This document shows, piece after piece, positions 36,968 through 45,272 of a DNA stretch of 64,000 bases (position 1 is the stretch's first letter; each line of letters starts with the position of its first letter). A program made the translations under genes and the position numbers. Source of the DNA: Rhodanobacter denitrificans. GTDB taxonomy: Bacteria; Pseudomonadota; Gammaproteobacteria; Xanthomonadales; Rhodanobacteraceae. Below the pieces are notes generated by a model. The model was not told where the DNA came from. It made no database searches and saw only the letters and a list, made by a program, of their open reading frames with translations. Location of the stretch: the NCBI GenBank assembly GCA_003241385.1, contig QFPO01000007.1, positions 62,001 to 126,000 on the forward strand, given 5' to 3'.

Positions 36968-37387
36968 ATGGCATTCAGTTCTGGTTCGGGGGGCAGCGGC
37001 GCCCCGATGTCGGAGATCAACGTCACGCCGCTCGTCGACGTGATGCTGGTGCTGCTGATCATCTTCATGATCACGGCGCCGCTGATGTCCCACAAGATCC
37101 GCATCGATCTGCCGCAGGCCAATCCCAACGTTCAAACCGAGAACCCGCCCGATCCGATCGATCTGGCGGTCAAGGAGACCGGCGACCTGTACTGGAACGA
37201 CGAGCCGATCACCGAAGCGATGCTGCAGGCACAGCTGCGCGTGGCCGCGCAGAAGCAGCCGCAGCCGGAGCTTCAGATCCGCGCGGACAAGACGACCCAG
37301 TACCAGCTGATCGCGACCGTCATGGCCAACGCCAAGACGGCCGGCATGGTCAAGATCGGCTTCATCACCGCCGCGGCGGGCGACTGA
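36968..37387 (+). CDS. exbD1: Biopolymer transporter ExbD (first copy)
   Basis: A 139-residue ExbD with a short N-terminus and a single TM carrying the essential Asp in 'INVTPLVDVMLVLLIIFMITAPLM' (about residues 18-41). The periplasmic domain (about 60-139) ends ...VKIGFITAAAGD. It is tightly linked to exbB (3 bp) and ends 33 bp before a strong terminator. It completes the TonB-ExbB-ExbD motor. Confidence 0.95.
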   Translation: MAFSSGSGGSGAPMSEINVTPLVDVMLVLLIIFMITAPLMSHKIRIDLPQANPNVQTENPPDPIDLAVKETGDLYWNDEPITEAMLQAQLRVAAQKQPQPELQIRADKTTQYQLIATVMANAKTAGMVKIGFITAAAGD

Positions 37388-37420
37388 TCGCGGGATCGTC
37401 GCTGTCCGTCAGGACCAACG

Positions 37421-37452
37421 AACGGCGCCGGGGCAACCCGGCGCCGTTTTCG
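37421..37452 (+). terminator. Strong terminator between the two exbD genes
   Basis: AACGGCGCCGGG (37421-37432) pairs perfectly with 37437-37448 across a GCAA tetraloop, followed by TTTTCGTTT. The 12-bp stem with a GNRA loop should end most transcripts after exbD1. Confidence 0.85.
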
Positions 37453-37520
37453 TTTGCAATGGCCGCGGCGGCGCGGTCGGCGTAGGATCGAGCCGTCGTC
37501 CTCACAGCAGGAGGTGCGTC

Positions 37521-37928
37521 ATGGCGTTGACCGGATCCTTCCACCGCGTCGATCTGCAGGCCGAGATCAACATCACGCCGTTGATCGACGTCATGCTGGC
37601 CCTGCTCGCGATCTTCATGATCGCCGCGCCGGTCGTGACGCGTCAGATCGACCTGCCGCTGGCCGGGTCGGCGGCACCGCCGTCGGTCGAGCCGCCGCTG
37701 CTGACGTTGTCGATCATGGGCGCGGGCGAGTGGTACCTCGACGGTGCGGCGGTCACGCGTGCCGGTCTGGCCGATCGTCTGCGCACGCGCATCGCCTCGG
37801 CAGCGGTCGCGCCGGTCGTCGAGCTGCGCGCGCAGCCGACCAGCGCCTACGACGACATCGCGTCGGCGCTCGCGGTCGCCCGCGCCAGCGGCGTGACGCA
37901 GCTGCGCATCGCGACGCCCGAGCGCTGA
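37521..37928 (+). CDS. exbD2: Biopolymer transporter ExbD (second copy)
   Basis: A 135-residue ExbD paralogue with the key Asp in 'INITPLIDVMLALLAIFMIAAPVV' (about 16-39) and a divergent periplasmic half. A near-perfect Shine-Dalgarno (AGGAGGT, 37509-37515) precedes the ATG. In Xanthomonas campestris the equivalent exbD2 is dispensable for iron uptake but needed for other TonB-linked functions. The terminator just upstream suggests separate or reduced transcription here. Confidence 0.93.
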   Translation: MALTGSFHRVDLQAEINITPLIDVMLALLAIFMIAAPVVTRQIDLPLAGSAAPPSVEPPLLTLSIMGAGEWYLDGAAVTRAGLADRLRTRIASAAVAPVVELRAQPTSAYDDIASALAVARASGVTQLRIATPER

Positions 37929-37941
37929 GTCGATACAGGTT

Positions 37942-37969
37942 CCGTGCGCGGCGGGTTCGCCGCGCACGG
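37942..37969. terminator. Perfect hairpin between exbD2 and pdxJ
   Basis: CCGTGCGCGGCG (37942-37953) pairs perfectly with 37958-37969 across GGTT. It lies between two convergent stop codons and lacks a T-tract, so it is a likely shared transcript boundary. Confidence 0.5.
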
Positions 37970-37976
37970 CGGCGCC

Positions 37977-38720
37977 TCAGCTCGCGAGGATCGCCAGGTA
38001 GCGGCGAATCGTCGTCGCGAGGCCGTCGTAGAGCGCCTCGCCGAACAGTGCATGGCCGATCGACACCTCGTCGAGGAAACCGATCGCCTGCCTGAGCGCC
38101 GGCAGATTGCGCTGATTGAGATCGTGACCGGCGTTGACGCCGAGGCCGGCCGCGCGTGCACGCTCGGCCGACGCGACGCAGGCGGCGAGCTCGGCCGATG
38201 CGTCGCCGGCCGCGAAGGCCGACGCGAACGGTCCGGTATAGAGTTCGATGCGGTCGGCACCGATATCGGCGGCGCGTTCGATGTCCGGCGAACCGGCGTC
38301 CATGAACAGGCTGACGCGGCAGCCGAGCGCCTTGAGTGTCCGGACCAGCGGCCGCAGGCGCTCGCCGTCGCGGCGCAGATCGAAGCCGTGATCGGAGGTG
38401 ATCTGGCCGTCGTCGTCGGGGACCAGGGTGGCCTGTGCCGGCCGGACCTGGCGCACCAGCTCGATCAGGCCCGGGTAGGTGCCGCGCGCCGGCGCGAACG
38501 GATTGCCTTCGATGTTGTACTCGACGCCGTCGAGCACCGCGGCGATGCGGCCGACGTCCTCGACGCGGATGTGCCGCTGGTCGGGGCGCGGATGCACGGT
38601 GACGCCGTGACAGCCGGCGGCGATCGCGACGCGAGCGGCCTGCACCGGATCGGGATCGGCGCCGCCGCGCGAATTGCGCAGGACGGCGACCTTGTTGACG
38701 TTGACGCTGAGCAGGGTCAT
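37977..38720 (-). CDS. pdxJ: Pyridoxine 5'-phosphate synthase
   Basis: A 247-residue PdxJ that condenses 1-deoxyxylulose 5-phosphate with 3-amino-2-oxopropyl phosphate, the last ring-forming step of DXP-dependent vitamin B6 synthesis. The N-terminus MTLLSVNVNKVAVLRNSRGG (NVNKVA and RNSRGG motifs), 'TVHPRPDQRHI', 'EYNIEGNP' and 'GLGVNAGHDLN' are all conserved. Convergent with exbD2, as in Xanthomonas. A TAGGAT -10-like hexamer lies about 55 bp upstream on the minus strand. Confidence 0.96.
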   Translation of the reverse strand: MTLLSVNVNKVAVLRNSRGGADPDPVQAARVAIAAGCHGVTVHPRPDQRHIRVEDVGRIAAVLDGVEYNIEGNPFAPARGTYPGLIELVRQVRPAQATLVPDDDGQITSDHGFDLRRDGERLRPLVRTLKALGCRVSLFMDAGSPDIERAADIGADRIELYTGPFASAFAAGDASAELAACVASAERARAAGLGVNAGHDLNQRNLPALRQAIGFLDEVSIGHALFGEALYDGLATTIRRYLAILAS

Positions 38721-38877
38721 GGCGGAACGGCGAGGAACGGGTCGGTGCCGTCCCGGCCGGGACGGCGGCAGCCGCATCCTAACCTGTCGCTGCCGCGAAG
38801 CCGGCATTGTCGACGCCGGCCATGCGACGACAAACCGGCACGCCGCGCGGCGAACGGCCGCCCACGTGGAACGAGTG

Positions 38878-39822
38878 TCAGTGGCAGCTCTCGGCGACTT
38901 CCTTCCAGATCACCGGATCCCAGTACGCGCCGTCCTTCGCCTCGGTGATCTTGTCGGGGTTGAGCCGCGCGGCGAGGAAATACGTCGTGCCGGGCGCGAC
39001 GTCGACGCTGAGCGTCTTGTAGCGGTTCCCGGGCGCGTTGCGCAGCCGCTCGTTGAACGACAGGTAGCGCGCCTCGATGCCTTCGCCGACGGTCAGGATG
39101 TGCGTGCCCGGCTCGAGCCGGAACGAGGTCGCGTCGGTCGGGCCGGGCAGGCGGCCGTCGACCGCGACGAGCTTGGCCTCGTGCAGGTTCTCGCTGCGCG
39201 GCGGACTGCCGAAGACGCTGATGCGGCCGCAGCCGCCGGTGCCGCCGGTCGCGGATGCCGCGGCGCCGACGGTCAGGCGCACCGCCGGCACGCGCACGCT
39301 GGCGACCGGACCGGACACCGCGAACGTACGGTCGTTACGTCGTACGCCGAGCGCGAGCGCATCGCCGTCCGGTACCGACGCCACGCTGTCGCGCAGCAGT
39401 TGCGCGGCCTTCGGCTGGCCGGCCGCGTCGGCACCGAGACTGGCCAGCGACCGATCGTTGACCGACACCAGCACGTCGCCGCCGCGCACGCCGAGCCGCT
39501 CGGCGGTACCGCCCGGCGTCACCGCCAGCACGCGCAGGCCGTCGCGCGCTCGCTCGGCGCTGCTGCTGTCGACGAGCAGGCCCAGATCGTTGACGCGGCG
39601 CGCCGGCTCGTCGATCTCGAGCGCACGCTGCTCGTCGATCGCGCCGGATGCGGCGAGGTCGAGCATCAGCGCGCGCAGCTCCTCGCGCAGCCTGAGCTGC
39701 GTCGCGGCTGCGTCGTAGGGCGTGGCGGCTGAATCGCCCTGCGCGGCGACCGGAAGCGCGCCGAGCGCGAGCGTGGAGACGATGCACAGGCGAAGAAGTG
39801 ACGGGTGATGAAGGCGGGTCAT
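38878..39822 (-). CDS. Exported PDZ-domain protein
   Basis: A 314-residue protein with signal peptide (MTRLHHPSLLRLCIVSTLALGALPVAAQ) and a helical stretch. A PDZ domain follows at about 90-165 ('GLRVLAVTPGGTAERLGVRGGDVLVSVNDRSL'), and the C-terminal part (about 205-314) looks like a periplasmic beta-domain (PGTHILTVGEGIEARYLSFNER..TYFLAARL). No protease domain is present, so it probably binds rather than cleaves. It is the last gene of the phosphopantetheinyl transferase, sigma, anti-sigma, PDZ operon, 14 bp after the membrane protein, and may take part in signalling to the sigma factor. Confidence 0.8.
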   Translation of the reverse strand: MTRLHHPSLLRLCIVSTLALGALPVAAQGDSAATPYDAAATQLRLREELRALMLDLAASGAIDEQRALEIDEPARRVNDLGLLVDSSSAERARDGLRVLAVTPGGTAERLGVRGGDVLVSVNDRSLASLGADAAGQPKAAQLLRDSVASVPDGDALALGVRRNDRTFAVSGPVASVRVPAVRLTVGAAASATGGTGGCGRISVFGSPPRSENLHEAKLVAVDGRLPGPTDATSFRLEPGTHILTVGEGIEARYLSFNERLRNAPGNRYKTLSVDVAPGTTYFLAARLNPDKITEAKDGAYWDPVIWKEVAESCH

Positions 39823-39836
39823 GGGCTTGTCTTGAA

Positions 39837-40310
39837 TCAGATGCGAAGGGTCGCGACAGCGTCGTGCCGGTTGTCGATCATCGCGCGCAGCGCCTTGCTG
39901 CGCGCTTCCCACAACGGTGCCAGCTCCTCGTCACTGGCGCCGCGGTCGTAAGCCGCCTGCAAGGCCGCGTCGATCCGGCGCAGCGGGCTGCGCAGCCCGC
40001 GTGCCGCCTCGGACGAGGACTCCAGGCGCGACCATTCCTGCTCGAGCGCCTGCGACTGCTGCAGCCAGGCACTGAGGTCCGTCGCCGAATCCGGCGCGAC
40101 CGGAGCCGGCCGCGGCAGGATCACGATCGCGGCGGCGAACAGCACCGCCGCCGCCAGCGATCCGCCGGCGCGTGCGAACCGGCGCCGGCCGAGCTGTCGG
40201 CGGCGCGCGTCGGCGATGCGCGACCACAGCGCCGGATCCGGCGCCAACTCGGGCAGGCCGCCGAGCAACGGCGAGGCGGGCGGATCGAACGGGAAGCGAG
40301 ATTCATACAT
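39837..40310 (-). CDS. Single-pass membrane protein, candidate anti-sigma factor
   Basis: A 157-residue protein with a cytoplasmic N-terminus of about 48 residues (FPFDPPASPLLGGLPELAPDPALWSRIADARR), one TM helix (about 49-66, GGSLAAAVLFAAAIVILP) and a helical periplasmic C-terminus. It overlaps the ECF sigma gene by 8 nt, the classic sigma/anti-sigma arrangement. No zinc-binding HxxxCxxC motif is present, so it would be a non-ZAS anti-sigma. Function is inferred from position and topology only. Confidence 0.6.
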   Translation of the reverse strand: MYESRFPFDPPASPLLGGLPELAPDPALWSRIADARRRQLGRRRFARAGGSLAAAVLFAAAIVILPRPAPVAPDSATDLSAWLQQSQALEQEWSRLESSSEAARGLRSPLRRIDAALQAAYDRGASDEELAPLWEARSKALRAMIDNRHDAVATLRI

Positions 40311-40968
40311 GGCGAATCACCGGGGTACCGACGGGCGTGCTCGAGGATTCCTCGAGCGTGGCGTGCAGCCGCTGCAACGCGCGCGACAGCACCGATTTCG
40401 AATAGCTCTCGGTCTGGCCGAACAGCTCGGCCAGTTCGCGATGGGTATAGCCTTCCATCTGATGCAGCACGATCACCGCACGTGCACGCGCCGGCAGGCG
40501 CTGCAGCAGCGTCCAGGCATCGACGACTGCGTCCGCGGGCGGGTCAGCCGCGCCCAGCGTCGCGAACAGCGCGTCGGGATCGTCCACGCCCTGACGCCGG
40601 TCCAGCCGCAGCCGGTCGATCGTCGCATTGGCGGCCATCCGCTTGAGCCAGGCGCCGAACGGCGCGTCGCCGCGGAAACCGCCGATCGTGTCCATCAGCT
40701 TCAGGAAGACGTCCTGCACGATGTCTTCGGCGGCGGCCGGCTCGCCGAGGATGCGCAGGGCCAGGTTGTAGCAGGCCTTTCCGTAAGCCGCGTAGATCGC
40801 CTCGAACGCGCGCATGTCGCCGCGCCGCGCGCGCTCGAGCGTGATCGAATCGAGCGGCAACCCGAAACCCTGTCCACCCGCTTGTCGCGTACCGTCCGCC
40901 ATCACGATGCCCAGGACGTCGGTCGACGCCGGATCGTCGCAGAGCGGCTCGGCGGGCCGTTCAGCCAT
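40303..40968 (-). CDS. RNA polymerase ECF sigma factor
   Basis: A 221-residue sigma-70-family ECF factor. Region 2 spans about 45-115 ('FEAIYAAYGKACYNLALRILGEPAAAEDIVQDVFLKL...GAWLKRMAANATIDRLR') and region 4 about 150-205 ('LPARARAVIVLHQMEGYTHRELAELFGQTESYSKSVLSRALQRL'). The first 38 residues are an unconserved extension; an internal ATG at residue 23 is an alternative start. It overlaps the upstream transferase by 8 nt and the downstream membrane protein by 8 nt, so all are co-translated. Its target promoters are not evident. Confidence 0.9.
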   Translation of the reverse strand: MAERPAEPLCDDPASTDVLGIVMADGTRQAGGQGFGLPLDSITLERARRGDMRAFEAIYAAYGKACYNLALRILGEPAAAEDIVQDVFLKLMDTIGGFRGDAPFGAWLKRMAANATIDRLRLDRRQGVDDPDALFATLGAADPPADAVVDAWTLLQRLPARARAVIVLHQMEGYTHRELAELFGQTESYSKSVLSRALQRLHATLEESSSTPVGTPVIRHV

Positions 40969-41677
40969 CGACGTCGATCGTCCCGATCCGCAGCCGGCGC
41001 GGCGGTCCCTGCCAGGCCAGCGCCGCGACGGTCTCGCCGGACGCCTCCCAGCGCTGCAGCTGCCAGTCCTCCACTGCTGTGCCCGCGCCGACCGTGCGTA
41101 CCGCCTGTGGGGCGCCCGCGTCGTCGAGCGTGAAGCGCAGCCGGTCCAGGCCGAAATGCAGGCCGCTGCCGAGCGCCTTGAGCACCGCTTCCTTGCAGGT
41201 CCACAGCCGCAGGAACGCCAGCCGCCGCTCGGCCTCGTCGAGCCGCGCCAGCGTGGCCGCTTCCTCCGGTGCGAAGAACCGCTGCGCGATCGCCATGATC
41301 GAGCGATGCCGGCCCTCGACCGCCTCGACGTCGACGCCGAGCGCCTGGCCGCGCGCGAACGCGATCACTACGTGGCGGCCGCTGTGGCTGAGGTTGAACT
41401 CGATGCCGCCGGCCTCGGGCGCGGTCGGCTTGCCGTGTGCGCCGCGCACGATCGCCAGTGGACGGTCCGAGCCGGCATAGGCCGACAGCAGACGGCCCAG
41501 ATGCAGATGCGCGGTCGCCGAGATGCCGCGCGGCGTCAGGCGCGCGCCGCCGCGCAGCCGCCACAGATGGATCTCGTCGGGCGCCAGCACGGGCACGGCG
41601 GATCCGGGAGCGACGTCGGTGAGTGCGGGCCAGTCCATCGGCCGATGCTTGGCGCCGGCACCGGGCCTGTCAAGCAT
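40961..41677 (-). CDS. 4'-phosphopantetheinyl transferase (Sfp type)
   Basis: A 238-residue Sfp-type transferase that moves the phosphopantetheine arm of CoA onto carrier proteins. Conserved blocks are 'GKPTAPEAGGIEFNLSHSG' (about 83-101), the metal-binding GVDVEAVEG (about 112-120) and WTCKEAVLKALGSGL (about 160-174). An internal ATG 13 codons in (MDWPALTDV) is an equally possible start. No polyketide or non-ribosomal synthetase gene is in the window; the partner could be elsewhere. Its coupling with an ECF sigma gene by an 8-nt overlap is unusual. Confidence 0.9.
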   Translation of the reverse strand: MLDRPGAGAKHRPMDWPALTDVAPGSAVPVLAPDEIHLWRLRGGARLTPRGISATAHLHLGRLLSAYAGSDRPLAIVRGAHGKPTAPEAGGIEFNLSHSGRHVVIAFARGQALGVDVEAVEGRHRSIMAIAQRFFAPEEAATLARLDEAERRLAFLRLWTCKEAVLKALGSGLHFGLDRLRFTLDDAGAPQAVRTVGAGTAVEDWQLQRWEASGETVAALAWQGPPRRLRIGTIDVDG

Positions 41678-41722
41678 GCCGGCCCCGATCGCGTCCGCAC
41701 GCGCGCGCTGCCGCGGCGGCGT

Positions 41723-41731
41723 GACTAGAAT
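41723..41731 (+). promoter_or_regulatory. Extended -10 promoter of the second hybrid kinase
   Basis: GTGACTAGAAT ending at 41731 provides an extended -10-like element (TAGAAT at 41726-41731) about 30 bp before the ATG, followed by a GGGGGAG Shine-Dalgarno 11 bp before the start. No good -35 is present. Confidence 0.45.
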
Positions 41732-41761
41732 GGCCGCTTCGCCGGGGGAGATGCGCGCTCG

Positions 41762-44700
41762 ATGATCGCAGGCTGGATCCTGCTGCTGGTATCGGTGCTC
41801 TACGTGGGCGGGCTGTTCGCGCTCGCCTACTACGGCGATCGCCGGCCGCTGTATCCGCAGCGCGCCTGGCTGCGCCCGATCGTCTACAGCCTCGCACTGG
41901 CCGTGTACTGCTCGTCGTGGACGTTCTACGGCGCGGTCGGCAGCGCGGCGCGCGACGGCCTGTCATATCTGCCGATCTATCTGGGACCGATCATCCTGTT
42001 CGTGTTCGGCTTCGGCCTGTTCCGCCGCCTGGTCGTCGTCGCGAAAGAGCGCAACATCACCTCGATCGCCGACTTCATCGGCTCGCGCTTCGGCAAGTCG
42101 CACATGCTCGGCGCCCTGGTCACGATCATCGCGGTCACCGCGGTGGTGCCGTATCTGGCGCTGCAGCTCAAGGCGGTGACGATGAGCTTCGACGTGATGG
42201 TCGGCAACGGACCGCTCGCGCATACGCCGGTACTGACCGACACCGCGCTGTACATTGCGCTGCTGCTGGCGGTGTTCGCGATCCTGTTCGGCACGCGCGG
42301 CATCAATGCGACCGAGCACCACCACGGCATGATGCTCGCGGTCGCGGTCGAGTCGCTGGTCAAGCTGCTGGCGTTCGTCGCCGTGGGCATCTATGCGCTG
42401 CTGGTCGGCGGCGGCCTCGACACCCTGAGCCAGCCGGTCGAGAACGCGATCGAGCACGGCCTGCCGACCGGCTTCGTCGCGCAGACGGTGCTCGCCTTCG
42501 CGGCGATCTTCTGCCTGCCGCGCCAGTTCCAGGTCGGCGTCGTCGAATGCGAGAACACCGCCGATCTGGGCCGCGCGCGCTGGATGTTCCCGCTGTACCT
42601 GGCGATTATCACGGTGCTGGTGCTGCCGATCGTGCACGCCGGCGCCGAGGCTGCACGCGGCCATGCGATCGCGGCCGACGCCTACGTGCTGTGGCTGCCG
42701 CTGGCACACGGCGAGCGGCTGCTCGCGGTGTTCGCGTACATCGGCGGCTTCTCGGCCGCGACCGGCATGGTCATCGTCGCCTCGGTCGCGCTGGCGACGA
42801 TGGTCAGCAACGATCTGGTCATGCCGGCCCTGCTGCGGATTCGCGCGCTGCGCCTCGAACAGCGCGACGACCTGTCGAGCATCGTCCTGACCGTGCGCCG
42901 CGTGACGATCATCGTGCTCGGCCTGCTCGCGTTCGCGTACTACCGCTCGGCCAGCCATACGCAGAACCTGGCCTCGATCGGCCTGCTCTCGTTCGCGGCG
43001 GTCGCACAGTTCGCGCCGGCGCTGATCGGCGGTCTGTACTGGCGCAGCGCCAGCCGCGTCGGCGTCATTGCCGGACTGGTTGCCGGGTTCGTGGTCTGGG
43101 CCTATACGCTGCTGCTGCCGACGCTGGCCGGTGCCGGCTGGCTGCCGACCGACTGGGTCACCGACGGACCGTTCGCGATCGGCTGGCTGCGGCCGCATGC
43201 GCTGTTCCAGCTGCGCGGCTGGGATCCGCTGACGCACGGCGCGTTCTGGTCGCTGCTGTTCAACGTCGGCTTCCTGGTGTTCGTGTCGCTGCGCTTCCAT
43301 CCCAGCGTCGACGAGCGCCTGCGCGCGGCGGCATTCCTCGAACCGGCCGTGGTCCGCCCCACGCCGGTCGCCGACTGGCGCGGCCGCGTCACGGTTGCCG
43401 ACCTGCGCGCGATCGCCGAGCGCATCGTCGGCGAGGACAACACGACGCGCGCCTTCGCCGAGTACGCGCAGACCAGCGGCAAGCCGCTCGCGGCCGACGC
43501 CTACGCCGACCGCGCGCTGCTGCAGTACACCGAGCGCCTGCTCGCCGGTGCGGTCGGCGCGGCCTCGGCGCGGCGCATGCTGACGACGGCGCTGCGCGGC
43601 ACCGGCCTGGACCTGTCCGAGGCGGTCGCGATGCTCGACGAGGCCTCGCAGGAGCTGCGCTTCAATCGTGAACTGCTGGCGGTGACGTTCGAGAACATGA
43701 TGCAGGGTATCAGCGTCGTCGACGCGGACCTGCGCATCGTCGCGTGGAACCGCCGCTATCTGGATTTCTTCGATTATCCGGAAGGCTTCGTCTACGTCGG
43801 CCGCCCGGTCGCCGATCTGATCCGCCACAACGCGGCGCGCGGCCTGCTCGGCGGCGGCGACAGCGAGGAGCAGGTCTGGCGGCGCCTGGGTCACCTGCGC
43901 AGCGCGCAGCCGCACGTGTTCCTGCGTACGCGCGCGGACGGCCGCGTGATCGAGACGCGCGGCGATCCGCTGCCGGGCGGCGGCTATCTGACGACGTTCA
44001 CCGACGTGACCGCCTACAAGCGCGCCGAGCAAGCGCTGATCGAGGTCAACGAGACGCTCGAGCAGCGCGTCGAACAGCGCACGCACGAACTGTCCGAGGC
44101 GCTGACCGCGCAGGAACAGGCCAAGCGCCAGGCCGAGGCGGCGAATCAGTCCAAGACGCGCTTCCTCGCCGCGGCGAGCCACGATCTGCTGCAGCCGCTC
44201 AACGCGGCGCGGCTGTTCACCTCGGCGCTGCGGCATCAGCCGCAGCTCGACGCCGAGTCCGAACGGCTCGCCGAGCGCATCGACACCGCGTTCAAGACCG
44301 CCGAGGATCTGCTCGACGCGCTGCTCGAGGCCTCTCGCCTGGATGCCGGCAAGTATCGCGCCGAGATCGGCGTGGTCTCGATCGCCGACATCGTCGAGCC
44401 GCTCAAGCATCAGTTCGGCGTGCAGGCCGGCGCGCGCGGCATCCGCCTGCACTTCGCCGAGTCGGCCGCCTGGGTACGCACCGACCCGCAGCTGCTGCGC
44501 CGCATCCTGCAGAATTTCCTGTCCAACGCGCTGCGCTACACGCGCGAGGGCAGCGTACTGCTCGGCGTGCGCCGGCACGGCGACCAGCTGCGCATCGAGG
44601 TGCGCGATTCGGGGCCCGGCATCACGCCCGACCAGCAGCGCGTGATCTTCAACGAGTTCCATCGCGGCAACCAGACCTCGCCGTGGGGCGAGAAGGGCCT

Positions 44701-45262
44701 GGGCCTGGGCCTGGCGATCTGCGACCGCATGGCACGCCTGCTCGGCCATCGGCTCGGCGTGCGTTCGCGCGTGGGTCGCGGCAGCGTGTTCTCGGTCGAC
44801 CTGCCGCGCGCGCCGGCGCCGGCCGTGCCGCCGCGCCGCGACGAGGCCCGGCCGCAGGCGATCGGCATCGCCGAAGGCCTGCACGTGCTGTGCCTCGACA
44901 ACGACACGACGATTCTCGACGGCATGTCGACCCTGCTGACGCAATGGGGCGTGGGCTGCGACCTGGCCTCGACGCCAGAGGCGGCGATGCAGGCGCTGGG
45001 GGCGCGACGGCCCGATCTGATCCTCGCCGACTACCATCTGGACGGCGACGAGAACGGCCTGGACGCGCTGGTCCGTCTGCGCGCCGCCTGCGACCCGGCG
45101 CCACCGGGCGCGCTGATCACGGCCGACAACAGCGCCGAGCTCTCGGCGCAGGTGCGCCAGCTCGGCTACGTGCTGCTGCGCAAGCCGGTCAAGCCGGCCG
45201 CGCTGCGCGCATTGATCGCACATCTCGGCCGCCGCGTCGCGACGCCGGCCGGCACCGCATGA
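41762..45262 (+). CDS. Hybrid sensor histidine kinase with sodium:solute-symporter domain (second copy)
   Basis: A 1166-residue paralogue of the kinase at 13227. The SSS-like membrane domain covers about 1-520 ('RPIVYSLALAVYCSSWTFYGAVGSAA', 'GSRFGKS', 'VVPYLALQLKAVTMSFDVM'). A PAS domain spans about 640-760 (FENMMQGISVVDADLRIVAWNRRYLDFF). The HisKA has His807 in AASHDLLQPLN, the HATPase DSGPG and GLGLGLA, and the terminal receiver Asp1090 in LILADYHLDG. Unlike the first copy it has no adjacent response regulator, so it may phosphorylate the regulator at 12466 or a distant partner. It converges with the DUF1704 gene, leaving a 10-bp gap. Confidence 0.93.
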   Translation: MIAGWILLLVSVLYVGGLFALAYYGDRRPLYPQRAWLRPIVYSLALAVYCSSWTFYGAVGSAARDGLSYLPIYLGPIILFVFGFGLFRRLVVVAKERNITSIADFIGSRFGKSHMLGALVTIIAVTAVVPYLALQLKAVTMSFDVMVGNGPLAHTPVLTDTALYIALLLAVFAILFGTRGINATEHHHGMMLAVAVESLVKLLAFVAVGIYALLVGGGLDTLSQPVENAIEHGLPTGFVAQTVLAFAAIFCLPRQFQVGVVECENTADLGRARWMFPLYLAIITVLVLPIVHAGAEAARGHAIAADAYVLWLPLAHGERLLAVFAYIGGFSAATGMVIVASVALATMVSNDLVMPALLRIRALRLEQRDDLSSIVLTVRRVTIIVLGLLAFAYYRSASHTQNLASIGLLSFAAVAQFAPALIGGLYWRSASRVGVIAGLVAGFVVWAYTLLLPTLAGAGWLPTDWVTDGPFAIGWLRPHALFQLRGWDPLTHGAFWSLLFNVGFLVFVSLRFHPSVDERLRAAAFLEPAVVRPTPVADWRGRVTVADLRAIAERIVGEDNTTRAFAEYAQTSGKPLAADAYADRALLQYTERLLAGAVGAASARRMLTTALRGTGLDLSEAVAMLDEASQELRFNRELLAVTFENMMQGISVVDADLRIVAWNRRYLDFFDYPEGFVYVGRPVADLIRHNAARGLLGGGDSEEQVWRRLGHLRSAQPHVFLRTRADGRVIETRGDPLPGGGYLTTFTDVTAYKRAEQALIEVNETLEQRVEQRTHELSEALTAQEQAKRQAEAANQSKTRFLAAASHDLLQPLNAARLFTSALRHQPQLDAESERLAERIDTAFKTAEDLLDALLEASRLDAGKYRAEIGVVSIADIVEPLKHQFGVQAGARGIRLHFAESAAWVRTDPQLLRRILQNFLSNALRYTREGSVLLGVRRHGDQLRIEVRDSGPGITPDQQRVIFNEFHRGNQTSPWGEKGLGLGLAICDRMARLLGHRLGVRSRVGRGSVFSVDLPRAPAPAVPPRRDEARPQAIGIAEGLHVLCLDNDTTILDGMSTLLTQWGVGCDLASTPEAAMQALGARRPDLILADYHLDGDENGLDALVRLRAACDPAPPGALITADNSAELSAQVRQLGYVLLRKPVKPAALRALIAHLGRRVATPAGTA

Positions 45263-45272
45263 TCGCCGCGCG

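Noticed and set aside
38862..38872. CCACGTGGAAC, eleven bases of the parS palindrome near pdxJ
   Set aside because: Only the right arm and centre match; the left arm is unrelated, so ParB binding is unlikely.
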